A DNA stretch of 14,581 bases from Candidatus Bathyarchaeota archaeon (lineage in GTDB: Archaea; Thermoproteota; Bathyarchaeia; TCS64). A model generated the notes under the pieces. The model did no database searches. It was not told the DNA's origin and saw only the letters and a program-made list of their open reading frames with translations. Where the stretch lies: assembly GCA_026394265.1 (NCBI GenBank), contig JAPKYO010000015.1:1-14581 (forward strand), given 5' to 3'. Positions 14,027-14,581 of the stretch are shown one piece after another (within the stretch, counting starts at the first letter, position 1; every line of letters starts with the position of its first letter). A program made the translations under genes and the position numbers.

Positions 14027-14581
14027 TTTTTCGCCTCTTCCTCCGCCGCCCTCTTCCCGGAGAGGATTGCCTTGTCCATGTTGAGGTACTCCCACTCTCC
14101 GAACCGCCCCATGGAGGAGACTCCGAGGGATTTGAGATACGCTTGGATGAGATTAACGTTTCTCTGGTGCTGTAGGTCGTAGACGACGTAGGCGTAGTTG
14201 AAGTCTAGGGCGTCGAAGACCTCTAGCTGGTCGTCGTCTCGCAGGATCTCCGCGTCTACGAGTCCCGTCCTGACCTTCTCCTTTGTCTCCTCGGTGTCCG
14301 GCTTCGTCCCCCTGTATGTGACTTCGACGAGGACGCTGCTCTTTCCCTTGGGCACGGTCTCGGGTGAGAGGTTCATGGGGAAGCTGATCCTGTTGAAGGG
14401 GTACTCCTTCTCCGGGAAGTAGAGCCAGTGCTTGTCGGAGATGGTTGCACGGTCGACCCCTATGTTGAAGCAGGCTAGGCTGTTGTAGATGAGGTTCTCG
14501 GAGGCCTTGATGACGTCCTCTGGGGCGGATTTGATCATCTTGATGAGCTCGGGGAGGGGGACGGATGAGAGAACCCTGTCC
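14023..14581 (-). CDS. FAD-dependent oxidoreductase, C-terminal part (protoporphyrinogen-oxidase-like / UDP-galactopyranose-mutase-like)
   Basis: The frame is open through the right edge of the window, so the N-terminal FAD-binding domain and true start are missing; 186 codons are seen, including the stop. The visible part starts DRVLSSVPLPELIKMIKSAP, the strand-loop-helix that follows the substrate domain in amine-oxidase-like flavoproteins. It continues with HWLYFPEKEYPFNRISFPMN and ends with AYVVYDLQ and MGRFGEWEYLNMDKAILSGKRAAEE. The closing 'GR-G-W-Y-nmD-ai--G--aA' pattern is the C-terminal FAD-contacting segment of this group. Proteins of this kind found next to GT2 enzymes are usually tied to surface polysaccharide synthesis; haem synthesis is less likely here. 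The internal ATG at 14538 is not a credible start. Overlap with the GT2 gene is ATGA. Confidence 0.82.
   Translation of the reverse strand, partial: DRVLSSVPLPELIKMIKSAPEDVIKASENLIYNSLACFNIGVDRATISDKHWLYFPEKEYPFNRISFPMNLSPETVPKGKSSVLVEVTYRGTKPDTEETKEKVRTGLVDAEILRDDDQLEVFDALDFNYAYVVYDLQHQRNVNLIQAYLKSLGVSSMGRFGEWEYLNMDKAILSGKRAAEEEAKK

Noticed and set aside
14027..14095. GT2 start at 14095
   Set aside because: The extra 23 residues are a shadow of the overlapping flavoprotein gene; the GT2 fold starts at MITVVVPTYN.
1..14581. CRISPR arrays, tRNA or rRNA genes, insertion sequences, inteins
   Set aside because: I saw no regularly spaced repeats, cloverleaf pattern, transposase or intein motifs in the window.

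Overview
This window looks like part of an archaeal chromosome of fairly high G+C. Evidence for archaea: aIF5B, aIF2-gamma, eS6, eL15, a two-ring Cdc48/VAT ATPase, TATA-type promoters, GGAGG ribosome-binding sites beside apparently leaderless genes, and KaiC-like and GH3-like proteins. The zinc-knuckle aIF2-gamma resembles the Sulfolobus type and the aIF5B P-loop is GHVDTGKT, so a TACK-group lineage such as Bathyarchaeia is a reasonable guess. I cannot fix the lineage without a search.

Layout. (1) 1-170, minus: 5' part of a small conserved archaeal protein, divergent from (2). (2) 296-3036, plus: small heat shock protein followed closely by Cdc48, a proteostasis operon behind a promoter rich in short repeats. 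(3) 3100-5317, plus: aIF5B and ribosomal protein eS6. (4) 5435-8768: an accessory block of a KaiC-like ATPase (plus) meeting, tail to tail, a minus-strand pair that encodes a 7-TM protein with a degenerate RecA/KaiC-like cytosolic domain and a GH3-like adenylate-forming enzyme. (5) 8944-10592, plus: aIF2-gamma and a PIN-domain nuclease, overlapping by one base. (6) 10683-12740, plus: membrane pyrophosphatase of the K+-independent type. (7) 12813-13265, plus: a short eL15, ending at a clear hairpin-plus-T terminator. (8) 13298-14581, minus: a GT2 glycosyltransferase and the C-terminal part of a FAD-dependent oxidoreductase, joined by an ATGA overlap; probably part of a surface-glycan locus.

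In many archaea eS6, aIF2-gamma and the PIN protein are neighbours, so block (4) appears to split a translation cluster. Its genes are visibly more A/T-rich than the translation genes.

The most striking observations are: (a) aIF2-gamma has no ATG, GTG or TTG start in its reading frame before its GTPase core is lost, yet an AUA codon lies exactly where the start belongs, 8 nt behind a GGGGG ribosome-binding site; this recalls the AUU start of bacterial infC, itself an initiation-factor gene; (b) the 7-TM/pseudo-KaiC, GH3-like and KaiC-like genes look like an undescribed sensor or signalling module; (c) hppA carries an 18-bp palindrome in its leader and a TTG start overlapped by an out-of-frame ATG; (d) eL15 lacks its usual C-terminal tail. 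All functional statements rest on motif reading alone.
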